Notes: generated from the sequence alone by a model not told the origin. DNA of 64,000 nt from Flavipsychrobacter sp. (GCA_025963465.1 JAOQAP010000092.1:1-64000); one strand, 5' to 3'; shown: positions 8,731-19,570, numbered from the stretch's first letter. Program-made: numbers and translations.

Positions 8731-11067
8731 TTACTGCTTTGTTACTCTAGCGGTGTTCGTTATCCCGTTCTTATTAGTAGCATGTAACAGGTAACTGCCT
8801 GCCGGAAGACTCTTCAGGTCCATTACAGTCATATTGTGCTGCTCATTTGTTGTCATGACCTGGCGGCCTGCAGCATCATATAATGTCAGTGTGCAGCCTT
8901 CAGTATTTGTTACCACTATGGTATTTGTTGCCGGATTTGGATATACTGCTATATTGGTAAGGTTATGTTTATCGATGCCGGGCACCGATAGCTCTTTAGT
9001 AATTTTTCTCACGCGGAAATTGTTGCCATCTGCAATGTAAATATTGCCTGTGCCATCTATAGCAACTCCCGAAGGGCCGGATATCTGTGCTGAGGTCGCG
9101 CTGCCACCATCGCCGCTGTAGCCCGCTACTCCATTACCTGCTATAGTGCTGATAATGCCGGAAGTGTTGATCATCCGAATCCTGTTGTTATTGCAATCAG
9201 AGATATAAATATTGCCATCGCGGTCTGTTTTTATACCTCCGGGTCCTCTGAATGTCGCTGCGGTTGCAGGGCCTCCATCTCCGGAATAACCAAATGTTCC
9301 ATCGCCAGCAATTGTCCTGATGATACCCATTGTATCTACTGCTCTTATCACATTGTCATTGCCGTCGGCAATGTATACAGTTCCGTATTTGTCTACTGCT
9401 ACATCGCTCACCTGTAATTGAGCATCTTGTGCCGGGCCACCATCACCACTGTAGCCATAGACGCCTTTGCCTGCTATAGTAGTGATAATACCGTGGGTAT
9501 CAACTTTACGGATAGCATAATTAAATTCATCGGCTATGTATACATTTCCTGCATCGTCCACAGCTATACCGCAAGGGTCAAATAGCTGCGCGTCAGTAGC
9601 CGGGCCATGGTCGCCGGAGTATCCTGAACCACTACCCCCGGCAAATGTGGTAATGATACCAGAAGTGTTTACTTTTCTTACCACGCTATTCATGTAGTCG
9701 GCTATGTACAAGTTGCCATTTTTGTCAACAGCTACTGCGTAAGGATCCCATATTGTTGCATCTGTTGCAGGCCCCCCGTCCCCGGAATAGCCGGACGCGT
9801 TGGCAAAGCCTGACCCTGCTACCGTTGTCACAATTCCTGATGGTGTTATTTTACGTATCCTGCTGTTATAGGTATCAGGTATGTATACATTTCCGGAATC
9901 ATCGGTTGCTATATTGTAAGGCACTGTTATTTGCGCCTGCAGGGCAGGGCCATCGCCGAATATCCCATTCCGGCCTGCAATACCAGTGATGGTACCTGTT
10001 GTACTTACCTTGCGCAGTTTGTTGTTGTATTGATCAGCCAGGTATACATTGCCTGCAATATCAGTAGCTATGCCCGGTATACGACCGAGGTTTGCCGCCA
10101 GGGCACTTCCGCCATCACCGCTATATCCGGACGTTCCGTTACCAGCGATGGTGGTAATAATGCCGGATGTTGCTACGCTCCTGATACGGGCGTTAAACTC
10201 GTCTGTGAAAATGATATTGCCCGCAGTATCAATAGCTATTGAGGCAGGAAAACTAATGTCTGCCGCAGTTGCCGGACCGCTATCGCCGGAAAAACCCGGG
10301 GTGCCTGTACCTGCAACGGTGGTAATGATGCCGGTAGTGCTGCTTACCATGCGAATGCGGGAGTTGTATTCGTCTGCTATATACAGGTTGCCGGCTTTGT
10401 CAACAGCTATATCTGTTGGGTAGGACAGGTCTGCAGCAGTGGCTGCTATGCCATCTCCATTGTAGCCGGAGCTGCCTGTACCTGCAATAGTAGAAATAGT
10501 ACCAGACGGCGATATCATACGGATCACACTATTGCCCATATCAGATATGTATACATTATCCATACTGTCTACTATGACGCTATTGGGGAAAAACAGCTCT
10601 GCATCTGTTGCCGGTCCACCATCGCCGGAATATCCCGTCGTACCACCGGCTATTGTATTAATGATGCCGCTTGTATTGATCATCCTGATCCTGTCATTGC
10701 GCTGATCAGCAATATAAATATTGCCATGCCTGTCCATTGCTATTGACTTTGCAAAAGAGAAAGCTGCCGCGGTAGCGGGGCCGCCATCGCCGCTAAAATC
10801 CTGACGGCTGTTGCCTGCTATTGTGGTTGCAATGCCTGCGCCGTCTATCTTTCGTATTCTTCCGCCGGAGTTCTCGATGATATAAATATTCCCGGCCGCA
10901 TCTACTGTTGCATCTGTAGGGCGCATAAGCTCGCAGGTAGCTGCAGCGCCATTGTCTCCTATGCCTGATCCTGCAATGGTAGAAATATTTTGTCCCTTAA
11001 CAATTGTTGGGGCCGATGCGAGCAAAGCGATGCCCGCAGTAATGCACATAAGTACATTTCTGTTCAT
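8731..11067 (-). CDS. Secreted NHL-repeat protein with T9SS C-terminal sorting domain
   Basis: About 12 repeats containing GYSGDGGPATDA.../AGNIYIADxxNxRIRxI; C-term IAVYPNPATNTIVVTNTEGCTLTLYDAAGRQVM... Confidence 0.9.
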   Translation of the reverse strand: MNRNVLMCITAGIALLASAPTIVKGQNISTIAGSGIGDNGAAATCELMRPTDATVDAAGNIYIIENSGGRIRKIDGAGIATTIAGNSRQDFSGDGGPATAAAFSFAKSIAMDRHGNIYIADQRNDRIRMINTSGIINTIAGGTTGYSGDGGPATDAELFFPNSVIVDSMDNVYISDMGNSVIRMISPSGTISTIAGTGSSGYNGDGIAATAADLSYPTDIAVDKAGNLYIADEYNSRIRMVSSTTGIITTVAGTGTPGFSGDSGPATAADISFPASIAIDTAGNIIFTDEFNARIRSVATSGIITTIAGNGTSGYSGDGGSALAANLGRIPGIATDIAGNVYLADQYNNKLRKVSTTGTITGIAGRNGIFGDGPALQAQITVPYNIATDDSGNVYIPDTYNSRIRKITPSGIVTTVAGSGFANASGYSGDGGPATDATIWDPYAVAVDKNGNLYIADYMNSVVRKVNTSGIITTFAGGSGSGYSGDHGPATDAQLFDPCGIAVDDAGNVYIADEFNYAIRKVDTHGIITTIAGKGVYGYSGDGGPAQDAQLQVSDVAVDKYGTVYIADGNDNVIRAVDTMGIIRTIAGDGTFGYSGDGGPATAATFRGPGGIKTDRDGNIYISDCNNNRIRMINTSGIISTIAGNGVAGYSGDGGSATSAQISGPSGVAIDGTGNIYIADGNNFRVRKITKELSVPGIDKHNLTNIAVYPNPATNTIVVTNTEGCTLTLYDAAGRQVMTTNEQHNMTVMDLKSLPAGSYLLHATNKNGITNTARVTKQ

Positions 11068-11229
11068 GGTGTGTTTCTTTTAGCTATATAAAATGATTGT
11101 CTCCCTGACCATGTCTGACACATGCAGGTATAGGATAGTTGTACTCACAACCGACCTACGGATATATAGACGTAGAAATGGCGCCTAATCTTTGGTGCGG
11201 AAGAAAAAATAATGGATGCCTGCGCAGAA

Positions 11230-11841
11230 TTACTGCCTGAAGTGTACCTGGCAGCCTATAGATCTGGTTTCTTTTACAGCTACTTCTTTGCCATTTAACA
11301 AGGCATCTACAGCCTCGGCTATGTACGAATGTTTTACCTGTTTTGGCTGCGCCCCATTGTCATCAATAGCGCCGCTGTACTTTATTATGTACTGTCCATG
11401 CTCTTTCCATACCACAAATGCGTGAGGGGTTTTCTGAGTGGCGAAGTTTTTTGCTACCTGTTGCGCTCCATCGAACAAATAGGGGAAATTGAATTTCTCC
11501 TGCTTTGCTTTTGCTACCATTTTAAGGTATGTATCTTCTTCAAATACTATTGTATCCGTAGAACTTATGGCAATAAGCGGAACGCCTAATGCCTTGTATT
11601 TTTTATTCAATTCATTCAGCCGCGGTGGGTATAGTTTTGCAAACGGGCAATGATTGCAGGTAAAGACTATGATGAAACCCTTTGCTGATGGGTAATCTTT
11701 TAGCGCTACAGATTTGCCGTCTATATTCTTCAGGCTGAAGTCACTGATAGTTTTATCAGCAGCATAGCTAAATGAACTGAGCAATATTGCGACCGTGCAC
11801 GCTATTGCAGACAAGTAAGTGCTGTTTATCCTGCTGCTCAT
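11230..11841 (-). CDS. Secreted thioredoxin-like/peroxiredoxin-like (AhpC/TSA) family protein
   Basis: FIIVFTCNHCPFAKLYPPRLNELNKKYKALGVPLIAISSTD, redoxin-like with CNHC; signal peptide. Confidence 0.82.
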   Translation of the reverse strand: MSSRINSTYLSAIACTVAILLSSFSYAADKTISDFSLKNIDGKSVALKDYPSAKGFIIVFTCNHCPFAKLYPPRLNELNKKYKALGVPLIAISSTDTIVFEEDTYLKMVAKAKQEKFNFPYLFDGAQQVAKNFATQKTPHAFVVWKEHGQYIIKYSGAIDDNGAQPKQVKHSYIAEAVDALLNGKEVAVKETRSIGCQVHFRQ

Positions 11842-13562
11842 TCTTTTGCAAATTTCTTTGTTGTTGTTGTCTTGGTCTGCTCATCTGTCAGCTGCAGAAA
11901 GTATATGCCTGCTTTGAAGCGGCTCATATCTATGCCATCTGTTAGTTGCGGGCGTGGTAGCATGTATACTGTTCTGCCTACTACATCGGTAATGGTAATA
12001 TAGTATGCTTTCATCGCAGGGTCATTGAAAGCAATATAGAGCTTGCCATTCACAGGGTTAGGATATATAGTATAGTCTGCGCCGCGCTGTTCTGTTTGTG
12101 CTATGCCAGCAGGATCGGTTACTACAAATTGCCCCATCATACCACCATCTTCATGTGGGGCAAAGTGACAATGGTACATGAATGGGTGCAGTGCATCGGC
12201 ATAATCGTCAAACTTAGCAACAAAGGTCACAGACTCATTTACCGGTAGATAATAAGTATCCTTCCAGCCGGATTCATGCGAACCTACAGGTCCTGAACTG
12301 CGGGAAATTATTTTGAACTCCACATCATGAATATGGAACGAATGGCCGAACACATTGTTATTGGTCACGGTCCATTTTTCAATAGCATTAAGCGAGACTG
12401 TTTTGTTGATAGTGGTAAGCGCAAAAGGAGTATGGTCGAGGGAGAACGGGGTGCCAGGGCCGCCGGGTCCACCCGGAGTACCATCAGTTACATTTACTGT
12501 TCTGCTGATAGTAGCGTCTGCAGCAGTAAGATAAGTGTTAGCTACAAGACTGGCCGGCAATGAGGTTATAGCTCCGGTTGTGGCTGCAACTACATTAATG
12601 TGCAGGATATTAAAGTCAGTATTGTTTAAGAGGCTACCAAAGGCGCCTGTTGTGCCGGGCTCGCTTCCGGGAAACCCGAATGGCTGGCCCGCATTGTATG
12701 CTTTCAGGTCTATGCTGTTTCCGGTGGCATCACCGGTCATGTCGACCAATATTTCAAGGCGCTCTCCTACCAGTAATTTCGCCCTTGTAACTGATACAGG
12801 TGCATCTAACAAACCACCATCATTGCCAATGATGTAAAATGTCCTGTTGTCACTGAACCCGATATTGTAACCTCTTTCCATTTCGGCGTTCAGTACTCTC
12901 AGCCTTACAAATTGTTTTCCGAAATTTACTTCTGGCTTCAATGTCCCATTGACCACCATCTCATCGCCGTATGGGCCGGGAAGATATTTAAAAGCGTTGC
13001 TTGCATCAAAGGTCCTGCTGGTGAGTGCCAGTGGTATATCGTCTACGCCATAGGTGCGCGGCAGCGCCAGGGAGGCCTCTGCAGCATCTCTTACTATTAT
13101 GAATCCGCCGAGCCCTTTGGTCATTTGTTCTTCGGTCATTGTATGCAGGTGCGGATGATACCAGTAGGTAGCTGCGTTATTCTTTACCTGCCAGTAAGGC
13201 TGCCATATGGTGCCGGGTGGTATCACCTGGTGCGGGCCACCATCCATTACTGCGGGGAGGTGCATGCCATGCCAGTGAAGGGTGGTAGAATCATTCAGGA
13301 AATTATGCACATTCATGTGCACGGTGTCGCCTTTCTGAAAGATCAGTGTTGGCCCCCAGAAATCCCCATTGATACCTGCAGTGATAGTTTGATTTCCTGT
13401 TTTGTATTGGACAAAAGTGTCTTTGAGGTTAAGATTAAATGTAGTTCCGGAAATAGTGTCTGGTATATGCAGCGCATTGTATTGTGCATGGGCAGTAAAT
13501 GTCATCGGTAGCAAGACAACAAGAAGCGCATTGAAAAGAGATAATCTGCGGGAAAACATCAT
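11838..13562 (-). CDS. Multicopper oxidase with T9SS C-terminal sorting domain
   Basis: LHWHGMHLP, YWYHPHLH, HSFHIHDVEF, HPFMYHCHFAPHEDGGMMGQF copper-binding motifs; C-term DYTIYPNPVNGKLYIAF... sorting domain. Confidence 0.92.
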   Translation of the reverse strand: MMFSRRLSLFNALLVVLLPMTFTAHAQYNALHIPDTISGTTFNLNLKDTFVQYKTGNQTITAGINGDFWGPTLIFQKGDTVHMNVHNFLNDSTTLHWHGMHLPAVMDGGPHQVIPPGTIWQPYWQVKNNAATYWYHPHLHTMTEEQMTKGLGGFIIVRDAAEASLALPRTYGVDDIPLALTSRTFDASNAFKYLPGPYGDEMVVNGTLKPEVNFGKQFVRLRVLNAEMERGYNIGFSDNRTFYIIGNDGGLLDAPVSVTRAKLLVGERLEILVDMTGDATGNSIDLKAYNAGQPFGFPGSEPGTTGAFGSLLNNTDFNILHINVVAATTGAITSLPASLVANTYLTAADATISRTVNVTDGTPGGPGGPGTPFSLDHTPFALTTINKTVSLNAIEKWTVTNNNVFGHSFHIHDVEFKIISRSSGPVGSHESGWKDTYYLPVNESVTFVAKFDDYADALHPFMYHCHFAPHEDGGMMGQFVVTDPAGIAQTEQRGADYTIYPNPVNGKLYIAFNDPAMKAYYITITDVVGRTVYMLPRPQLTDGIDMSRFKAGIYFLQLTDEQTKTTTTKKFAKE

Positions 13563-13699
13563 TTGACGGAATTTGGTTGTGTATATTTTGGACGTAATCT
13601 ATTGCATATTCCTTCGATAGTTATACATATAAATTTCATGCTTTTGTTTTGAGTGCCATATTGTAATGGCTTAGCGCTTTTAAGTAACTTGCACCGCTT

Positions 13700-16141
13700 A
13701 TGTTCGCTGACATTATCCTTCCCTTAAATCTGCCGCAGATACTGACGTATGGGGTCCCGCACGAAATGCAGGACCTCCTGAGGCCGGGAATGCGTGTGGA
13801 GGTAACCCTTGGGAAGAACAAACAATATGCGGGCATTGTAGAGCGATTGCATAATGAACGGCCGGAAGCATACCAGGTGAAGCCTGTAAGAGGTATAATA
13901 GATGAGGAGCCAGTGGTAAGTGAACGACAGCTGCAGTTCTGGCGGTGGATACAGCAATACTATATGGCTGCCCCTGGAGAAGTAATGCAGGCAGCCCTGC
14001 CCGCCCACCTGAAGCTAATGGGTGAGACCCGGCTGGAATGGATAGGTGAGCAGGATGTGCTGTATGAATGGAGCGATGAGGCCTTTATGGCTACGGAGGT
14101 GCTGCTGCTGAAAGGAGCGGTGACCATAACTGAGCTACGTAATCTTGTGAGTGTGCGCTATTTTGCTGCTGTGCTCAATGAGCTGCTGGAGAAAGAGGTG
14201 ATCCGTATCAATGAAACACTGGAAACGACCTACAAGCCCCGCAAGGAGAAAGTGGTGATACTGGCAGAGGTATATAAAGACCAGAAAGCTTTGATGGAGT
14301 TGTTCAATCAGCTTTCCCGCGCGCCTAAGCAACTGGAGTTGCTGATGGCATATACAGAGCTATCCATTAAGCACGGTGTGGTGCGCCAGGCAGACTTGCT
14401 GGAACGTACAAAAGCATCTGCTGCACAGGTGAAGGCACTTGCAGATAAAGGCGTCTTTACCGTAGCCGAAGTAAATGTAGACCGCCTGCAGGCAGCCTCC
14501 ATAACCAATATAAAAGAAATAGTATTTACCCCCGCACAACAGACGGCATATGACCAGCTTAACGAAGGACTAAAGGATAAAAATGTAGCGCTGCTGCACG
14601 GTGTTACCGGTAGTGGTAAGACCCTCCTGTATATTCATAAGATAAAAGAGTGTATAGCTGCAGGCAAGCAAGCCATACTGCTGCTGCCGGAGATAGGACT
14701 TACAACACAATTAGTAAGCCGCCTGCATGCATACTTTGGCGATATACTGGGTGTGTATCATTCTCACTTCAGCAATAATGAGCGGGTAGAGATATGGGAA
14801 AAAGTAAGGAAGGGCGCTTATAAAGTAGTGGTAGGCCCACGCTCTGCTTTGTGGCTTCCATACAATGATATTGGCGTCATTATCACAGATGAGGAACACG
14901 ACAGCTCTTTCAAGCAGAAAGATCCTGCACCGCGCTTTCATGCGCGTGATGCGGCAATTTACCTTGCAGGATTATTTGATTCAAAAGTGATACTGGGTTC
15001 CGCTACTCCATCGGTAGAAAGCCTGTATAATGTACAGCATGGCAAGTATGCATATGTAGCACTCAAAGAAAGATACCAGGGTGTGAAGATGCCGGTGATA
15101 GAAGTGATCAACGCTAAGTCGCTGGAAACAATAAGGAAACTAGGTGTAAAAATAATTACTCCTGAACTGCAGGCAGCCATGCTGGAAGCGCTTCAACAGC
15201 GCAAGCAGGTTATTCTTTTCCAGAACAGGAGGGGCTATACGCCTATGCAATTATGCACTGTTTGTGGGTATGTGCCACAATGCAAGAACTGCGCAGTATC
15301 GCTTACCTATCATAAAAGTACAGACAAACTCCACTGCCACTACTGCGGACTGAAAACCACGCCTATACAGACCTGCCCGTCATGCGGCAGCCATAGCCTC
15401 GTGAGCAAAAGCTATGGTACGGAGAAGATAGAAGAAGAGGTGCAGTTGATATTCCCTGATGCTAAAGTGGCAAGAATGGACGTGGATAGTATGCGCGGCA
15501 AACAAACCATGAAGGAGCTGCTGGACATGCTGGAGAAGCGAAAGGTAGATATACTGGTAGGCACACAGATGGTCGTTAAGGGTCTTGACTTTGCATCTGT
15601 TGGCCTGGTGGGTGTACTTAGCGCCGACAGCCTGCTTAGTTATCCTGATTTTCGTGTGAATGAACGCGCCTTCCAGCTCATGGAACAAGTAAGCGGCAGG
15701 GCCGGCAGGGTAGACGGCGCGGGCAGGGTACTGATACAGGCATATAATATCCAGCATCCCGTGTTGCAATGGGTGAAAGCGCATGATGTGCATGCATTTT
15801 ATACCCAGGAGATCAAGTATCGCGAGTTTTTTGCCTATCCACCTTTTACCCGCTTACTGAAGATCACTTTCCGCCACCAGGATGAGCCCAAGACGATGGC
15901 CGTAGCCACAAAAATGGCAGAGGCGTTGCTTACTTTTCCTGCTATTGCCGTGCAAGGGCCTGCCCCGGCCACTGTGCCCCGTGTACGCAACCAGTTTATA
16001 CATGAGATATGGATAAAGTGCCCCAGGGATAACAAGATACTCAGCGATGTAAAACACTTCCTGAAGACGCAAAAACAAAACATACTTGCGAACAAGGGCA
16101 ATACGAACGTTCAGATCATATTTGATGTGGATCCTATGTAA
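13700..16141 (+). CDS. priA: Primosomal protein N' (replication restart helicase PriA)
   Basis: LLHGVTGSGKTLLYIHKI, DEEHDSSFKQ, Cys zinc-binding CTVCGYVPQCKNCAVSLTYHKSTDKLHCHYCG. Confidence 0.95.
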   Translation: MFADIILPLNLPQILTYGVPHEMQDLLRPGMRVEVTLGKNKQYAGIVERLHNERPEAYQVKPVRGIIDEEPVVSERQLQFWRWIQQYYMAAPGEVMQAALPAHLKLMGETRLEWIGEQDVLYEWSDEAFMATEVLLLKGAVTITELRNLVSVRYFAAVLNELLEKEVIRINETLETTYKPRKEKVVILAEVYKDQKALMELFNQLSRAPKQLELLMAYTELSIKHGVVRQADLLERTKASAAQVKALADKGVFTVAEVNVDRLQAASITNIKEIVFTPAQQTAYDQLNEGLKDKNVALLHGVTGSGKTLLYIHKIKECIAAGKQAILLLPEIGLTTQLVSRLHAYFGDILGVYHSHFSNNERVEIWEKVRKGAYKVVVGPRSALWLPYNDIGVIITDEEHDSSFKQKDPAPRFHARDAAIYLAGLFDSKVILGSATPSVESLYNVQHGKYAYVALKERYQGVKMPVIEVINAKSLETIRKLGVKIITPELQAAMLEALQQRKQVILFQNRRGYTPMQLCTVCGYVPQCKNCAVSLTYHKSTDKLHCHYCGLKTTPIQTCPSCGSHSLVSKSYGTEKIEEEVQLIFPDAKVARMDVDSMRGKQTMKELLDMLEKRKVDILVGTQMVVKGLDFASVGLVGVLSADSLLSYPDFRVNERAFQLMEQVSGRAGRVDGAGRVLIQAYNIQHPVLQWVKAHDVHAFYTQEIKYREFFAYPPFTRLLKITFRHQDEPKTMAVATKMAEALLTFPAIAVQGPAPATVPRVRNQFIHEIWIKCPRDNKILSDVKHFLKTQKQNILANKGNTNVQIIFDVDPM

Positions 16142-16290
16142 AACAGGGTGGCATTTTGCATAAAATGTATATGATGTACCAAATGCGGGTAGTTATTAGT
16201 AAAATAATAATTTCAATAAAGCAATAGTTGATAAGTTTGCTTTTTTAAGCCAAACAATAGTATTTTAGCAGAATTAGTACAATACAGTAG

Positions 16291-17052
16291 ATGGAATACG
16301 AAATAAAACAAGCAGGAAAATTTAAATACGTAGAAGAAGGACAGGGAGAACCATTAGTATTACTACATGGTCTTTTCGGGGCGTTGAGTAATTTCAAGGA
16401 TCTTGTTGATTACTTCAAAAAGACACACAGGGTCATTATACCCCTGTTGCCATTGTACGATCTTATCTTAATTGATACAAGTGTTTCCGGTCTTGCCAAG
16501 TATTTTACCAAATTTATAGAGCACCAGAAGCTGAAAAATTTTCATCTTTTAGGTAACTCTTTAGGTGGCCATATAGGACTGGTATATGCGCTTAAGCACC
16601 AGGAGTTAATAAAAACCATCACGCTTACCGGCAGTTCCGGGTTATTTGAGAACGGTATGGGCGAGACGTATCCCAAACGAGGTGATTACGAATACGTGGA
16701 GAAGAAGACAGCGCTTACGTTCTACGATCCTAAGGTAGCTACCAAAGAGCTGGTGGACGAGGTGTTCAGCATTATCAACAACAGGATGAAGGCGCTGAAG
16801 ATCATTGCGCTTGCGAGGTCGGCTATACGTCATAACCTGGGCGCTGAGCTGCAGGAGATCAAAGTGCCTGTTTGCCTTATCTGGGGTAATAATGATACCA
16901 TTACGCCTCCTATGGTGGCCCATGAGTTTCAGAAGCTTTTACCTGGTTCTGAACTGCACTGGATAGACAAGTGCGGCCATGCGCCAATGATGGAGGTGCC
17001 TGATGAGTTCAATATGATACTCTCCACTTTTCTTGCAAAACACAAGGCATAA
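16291..17052 (+). CDS. Alpha/beta hydrolase
   Basis: PLVLLHGLFGALSNF, LLGNSLGGHIGLVYA, IWGNNDTITPP, WIDKCGHAPMMEVPDEFN. Confidence 0.9.
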   Translation: MEYEIKQAGKFKYVEEGQGEPLVLLHGLFGALSNFKDLVDYFKKTHRVIIPLLPLYDLILIDTSVSGLAKYFTKFIEHQKLKNFHLLGNSLGGHIGLVYALKHQELIKTITLTGSSGLFENGMGETYPKRGDYEYVEKKTALTFYDPKVATKELVDEVFSIINNRMKALKIIALARSAIRHNLGAELQEIKVPVCLIWGNNDTITPPMVAHEFQKLLPGSELHWIDKCGHAPMMEVPDEFNMILSTFLAKHKA

Positions 17053-17146
17053 CTTATTGTAATCCAATTGCCATTTTTCTGTTACAGCGCATACTAAGCA
17101 AATTTGGTATGCGTTTTGCAGTGTATACTGTATATATCATACTAAG

Positions 17147-17806
17147 ATGAATGTAGACCAATTGATAGCCCCGTCAGTACCTGTCTTATCAACCGAAGAT
17201 ACCGGCGATCGTGCGCTGGCAGTGATGGAAGAAAATAACCTGACACAGTTGCCGCTTGTAGCGGAAGACCAATATATAGGCCTGGTACAGGAAAATGAAT
17301 TGCTGGAATGGCAAGACACGCAGTCGCTCTTAAGTACCGCTGAAAATCATTTGAACAAACCTGCTATCGTAGCATCGGCACACCCGTTCGAAGCTATCCG
17401 CATTATGAACCAGATGAACCTGTCCATACTGCCGGTAATAGATAATGAGCGCAGGTATGTAGGCACAGTGACAAAAGATACGCTGTTGAAATTCGTTGCT
17501 GAAACAAGTGGTATAGATAATCCCGGCGGTATCATAGTGCTGGAAATAGCGCCAAGAAATTACTCGCTTTACGAAATAGCGCGCATCTGCGAAAATGAAG
17601 ATGTAATGATCATCAACCTGCAGGTGCATACCAATGAAGTAGGTAAGCTGGAAGTGACCATGAAGCTTAACCGGACTTCGCTGGAAGCGGTGGTATCATC
17701 GTTTGAAAGACATGATTATCATGTGAAGGAAGTATTTGGTGAAGAGGCGAATGCTGCAGATATAGAAGGCAAGTATAACCTGCTGATGAACTACATAAAT
17801 ATGTAA
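17147..17806 (+). CDS. CBS domain pair with C-terminal ACT-like domain
   Basis: Two CBS units (ALAVMEENNLTQLPLVAEDQYIGLVQE; EAIRIMNQMNLSILPVIDNERRYVGTVTK), then GGIIVLEIAPRNYSLYEIARICENEDVMI. Confidence 0.8.
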   Translation: MNVDQLIAPSVPVLSTEDTGDRALAVMEENNLTQLPLVAEDQYIGLVQENELLEWQDTQSLLSTAENHLNKPAIVASAHPFEAIRIMNQMNLSILPVIDNERRYVGTVTKDTLLKFVAETSGIDNPGGIIVLEIAPRNYSLYEIARICENEDVMIINLQVHTNEVGKLEVTMKLNRTSLEAVVSSFERHDYHVKEVFGEEANAADIEGKYNLLMNYINM

Positions 17807-17820
17807 TGTCCGCAATTGCT

Positions 17821-17828
17821 TAACTTTG
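17821..17828 (+). promoter_or_regulatory. Bacteroidetes-type -7 element (TAACTTTG)
   Basis: TAnnTTTG match 26 nt upstream of the ATG at 17854. Confidence 0.45.
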
Positions 17829-17853
17829 CAGCCAATAATCTAAAAAAGACCTG

Positions 17854-18441
17854 ATGATCGCAATAGATAATGTGCTGCTGAGTGATGAAGTTGTAGACGA
17901 ACAATTTGTTTGTGACCTGAACAAGTGTAAAGGTGGCTGCTGTGTAGATGGTGACTGTGGCGCGCCGCTTACCAAGGACGAAACAAAGATCATTAAAAAG
18001 ATATACCCTACTATCAAATCTTACCTGACTCCCGAATATATTGCTGAAATAGAAAAACAGGGCACTCACACTACCGATCCTGAATATGGCTATGTAACAC
18101 CTACGGTGAATGGTGGTATATGCGTATATGGTATTACCGATGAACTGGGAATAGTAAAGTGTGGTATAGAAAAAGCATGGCGGGAAGGCAAAGTAGATTT
18201 CCGCAAACCAATAAGCTGCCATTTATTTCCTATCCGCATTACAAAGTTTGATGGTTACGAGGCTGTGAATTATGAGCCGCGTGAAGACCTGTGCAAAGCA
18301 GCATGTAAACAAGGCAAGGCCCTGAAAGTGCCGGTATATGTATTCCTGAAAGATTCATTGATCAGAAAGTATGGTGAAGAATTTTACGGAACACTTGATG
18401 CAGTTGCGCAAAAAATGAAAAAGGACAAAGCAAGATCCTAA
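17854..18441 (+). CDS. DUF3109 family protein (Cys-rich)
   Basis: FVCDLNKCKGGCCVDGDCGAPLTKDE...GICVYG...WREGKVDFRKPISCHLFPIRI...LCKAACKQGKAL. Confidence 0.85.
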   Translation: MIAIDNVLLSDEVVDEQFVCDLNKCKGGCCVDGDCGAPLTKDETKIIKKIYPTIKSYLTPEYIAEIEKQGTHTTDPEYGYVTPTVNGGICVYGITDELGIVKCGIEKAWREGKVDFRKPISCHLFPIRITKFDGYEAVNYEPREDLCKAACKQGKALKVPVYVFLKDSLIRKYGEEFYGTLDAVAQKMKKDKARS

Positions 18442-18521
18442 ACGGAACCAGATTGTCCTTTGTATTTTTTATTTCAGTAGAATGTGCAATTGTCGCATTA
18501 ATCACATTCCCGCATTAATAA

Positions 18522-19511
18522 TTATATCCACCCGTTGTGATGCAGCAGCTTGGCTATCTGCACCGCATTGGTAGCTGCGCCTTTACGCAGGTTGTCAGCT
18601 ACTATCCAGCAGTTAAGTGTGTTAGGTTGTGAGTAGTCTCTTCTTATCCTGCCTACAAATACTTCGTCCTTACCTTCTGCATCTATCGGCATTGGGTATC
18701 CGTTCATAGCAGGGTTGTCTATTACGACCACACCTGATTGGTTAGACAGCATTTCCTTAATGTCTGACTCATGAAAATCATGCTTCAACTCTATGTTCAC
18801 GCTTTCGCTATGCCCGCCAGTTACCGGTACGCGTACTGTCGTTGCTGTTACACGTATATTGTCGTCTCCCATTATCTTGCAGGTCTCCAGCGACATTTTC
18901 ATTTCCTCTTTTGTATAACCATTGTCCTGGAACACATCAATGTGCGGTATCACGTTCATGTCTATACGGTATGGGTATACGCCATGCCCATTTCCCCCTG
19001 CACGCTCATCCATCATTTCCGCAACGGCTTTTTGGCCAGTGCCTGATACTGATTGGTAAGTGCTTACTACCACGCGTTTGATGCCGTATTTCTTATGTAT
19101 AGGCTGCAGCACCATTACCATCTGTATGGTAGAGCAGTTTGGGTTGGCTATTATATAATCATCCTTTGTAAGTACATGTCCGTTCACCTCGGGTACTACC
19201 AGCTTTATGTTTTCCTTCATGCGCCATGCTGATGAGTTATCTACCACACGGCAGCCCACAGCTGCAAACTTAGGGGCCAGTTCCAGAGATATAGTACCAC
19301 CGGCAGAGAACAATGCCAGGTCAGGCTTCATGCTTATGGCGGTATCTGCAGACACTACGCTGTATTCCTTACCCTTAAACGATACTTTGGTGCCTACAGA
19401 GCGCTCAGACGCTACAGGTATCAGTTCCGTAACAGGAAGGCCGCGCTCTTCCATTATTTTCAACATGGTGCTGCCCACAAGACCTGTGGCGCCTACTAAA
19501 GCTACTTTCAT
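18522..19511 (-). CDS. asd: Aspartate-semialdehyde dehydrogenase
   Basis: MKVALVGATGLVGSTMLKIMEERGLPV; NPNCSTIQMVMVLQPIHKKYGIKRVVVSTYQSVSGTGQ. Confidence 0.95.
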   Translation of the reverse strand: MKVALVGATGLVGSTMLKIMEERGLPVTELIPVASERSVGTKVSFKGKEYSVVSADTAISMKPDLALFSAGGTISLELAPKFAAVGCRVVDNSSAWRMKENIKLVVPEVNGHVLTKDDYIIANPNCSTIQMVMVLQPIHKKYGIKRVVVSTYQSVSGTGQKAVAEMMDERAGGNGHGVYPYRIDMNVIPHIDVFQDNGYTKEEMKMSLETCKIMGDDNIRVTATTVRVPVTGGHSESVNIELKHDFHESDIKEMLSNQSGVVVIDNPAMNGYPMPIDAEGKDEVFVGRIRRDYSQPNTLNCWIVADNLRKGAATNAVQIAKLLHHNGWI

Positions 19512-19570
19512 ATCTGATCAAAAAATTGAATTGCAAAAATACTGTGTATTTTAGGAGTAGAGAAAAACTA

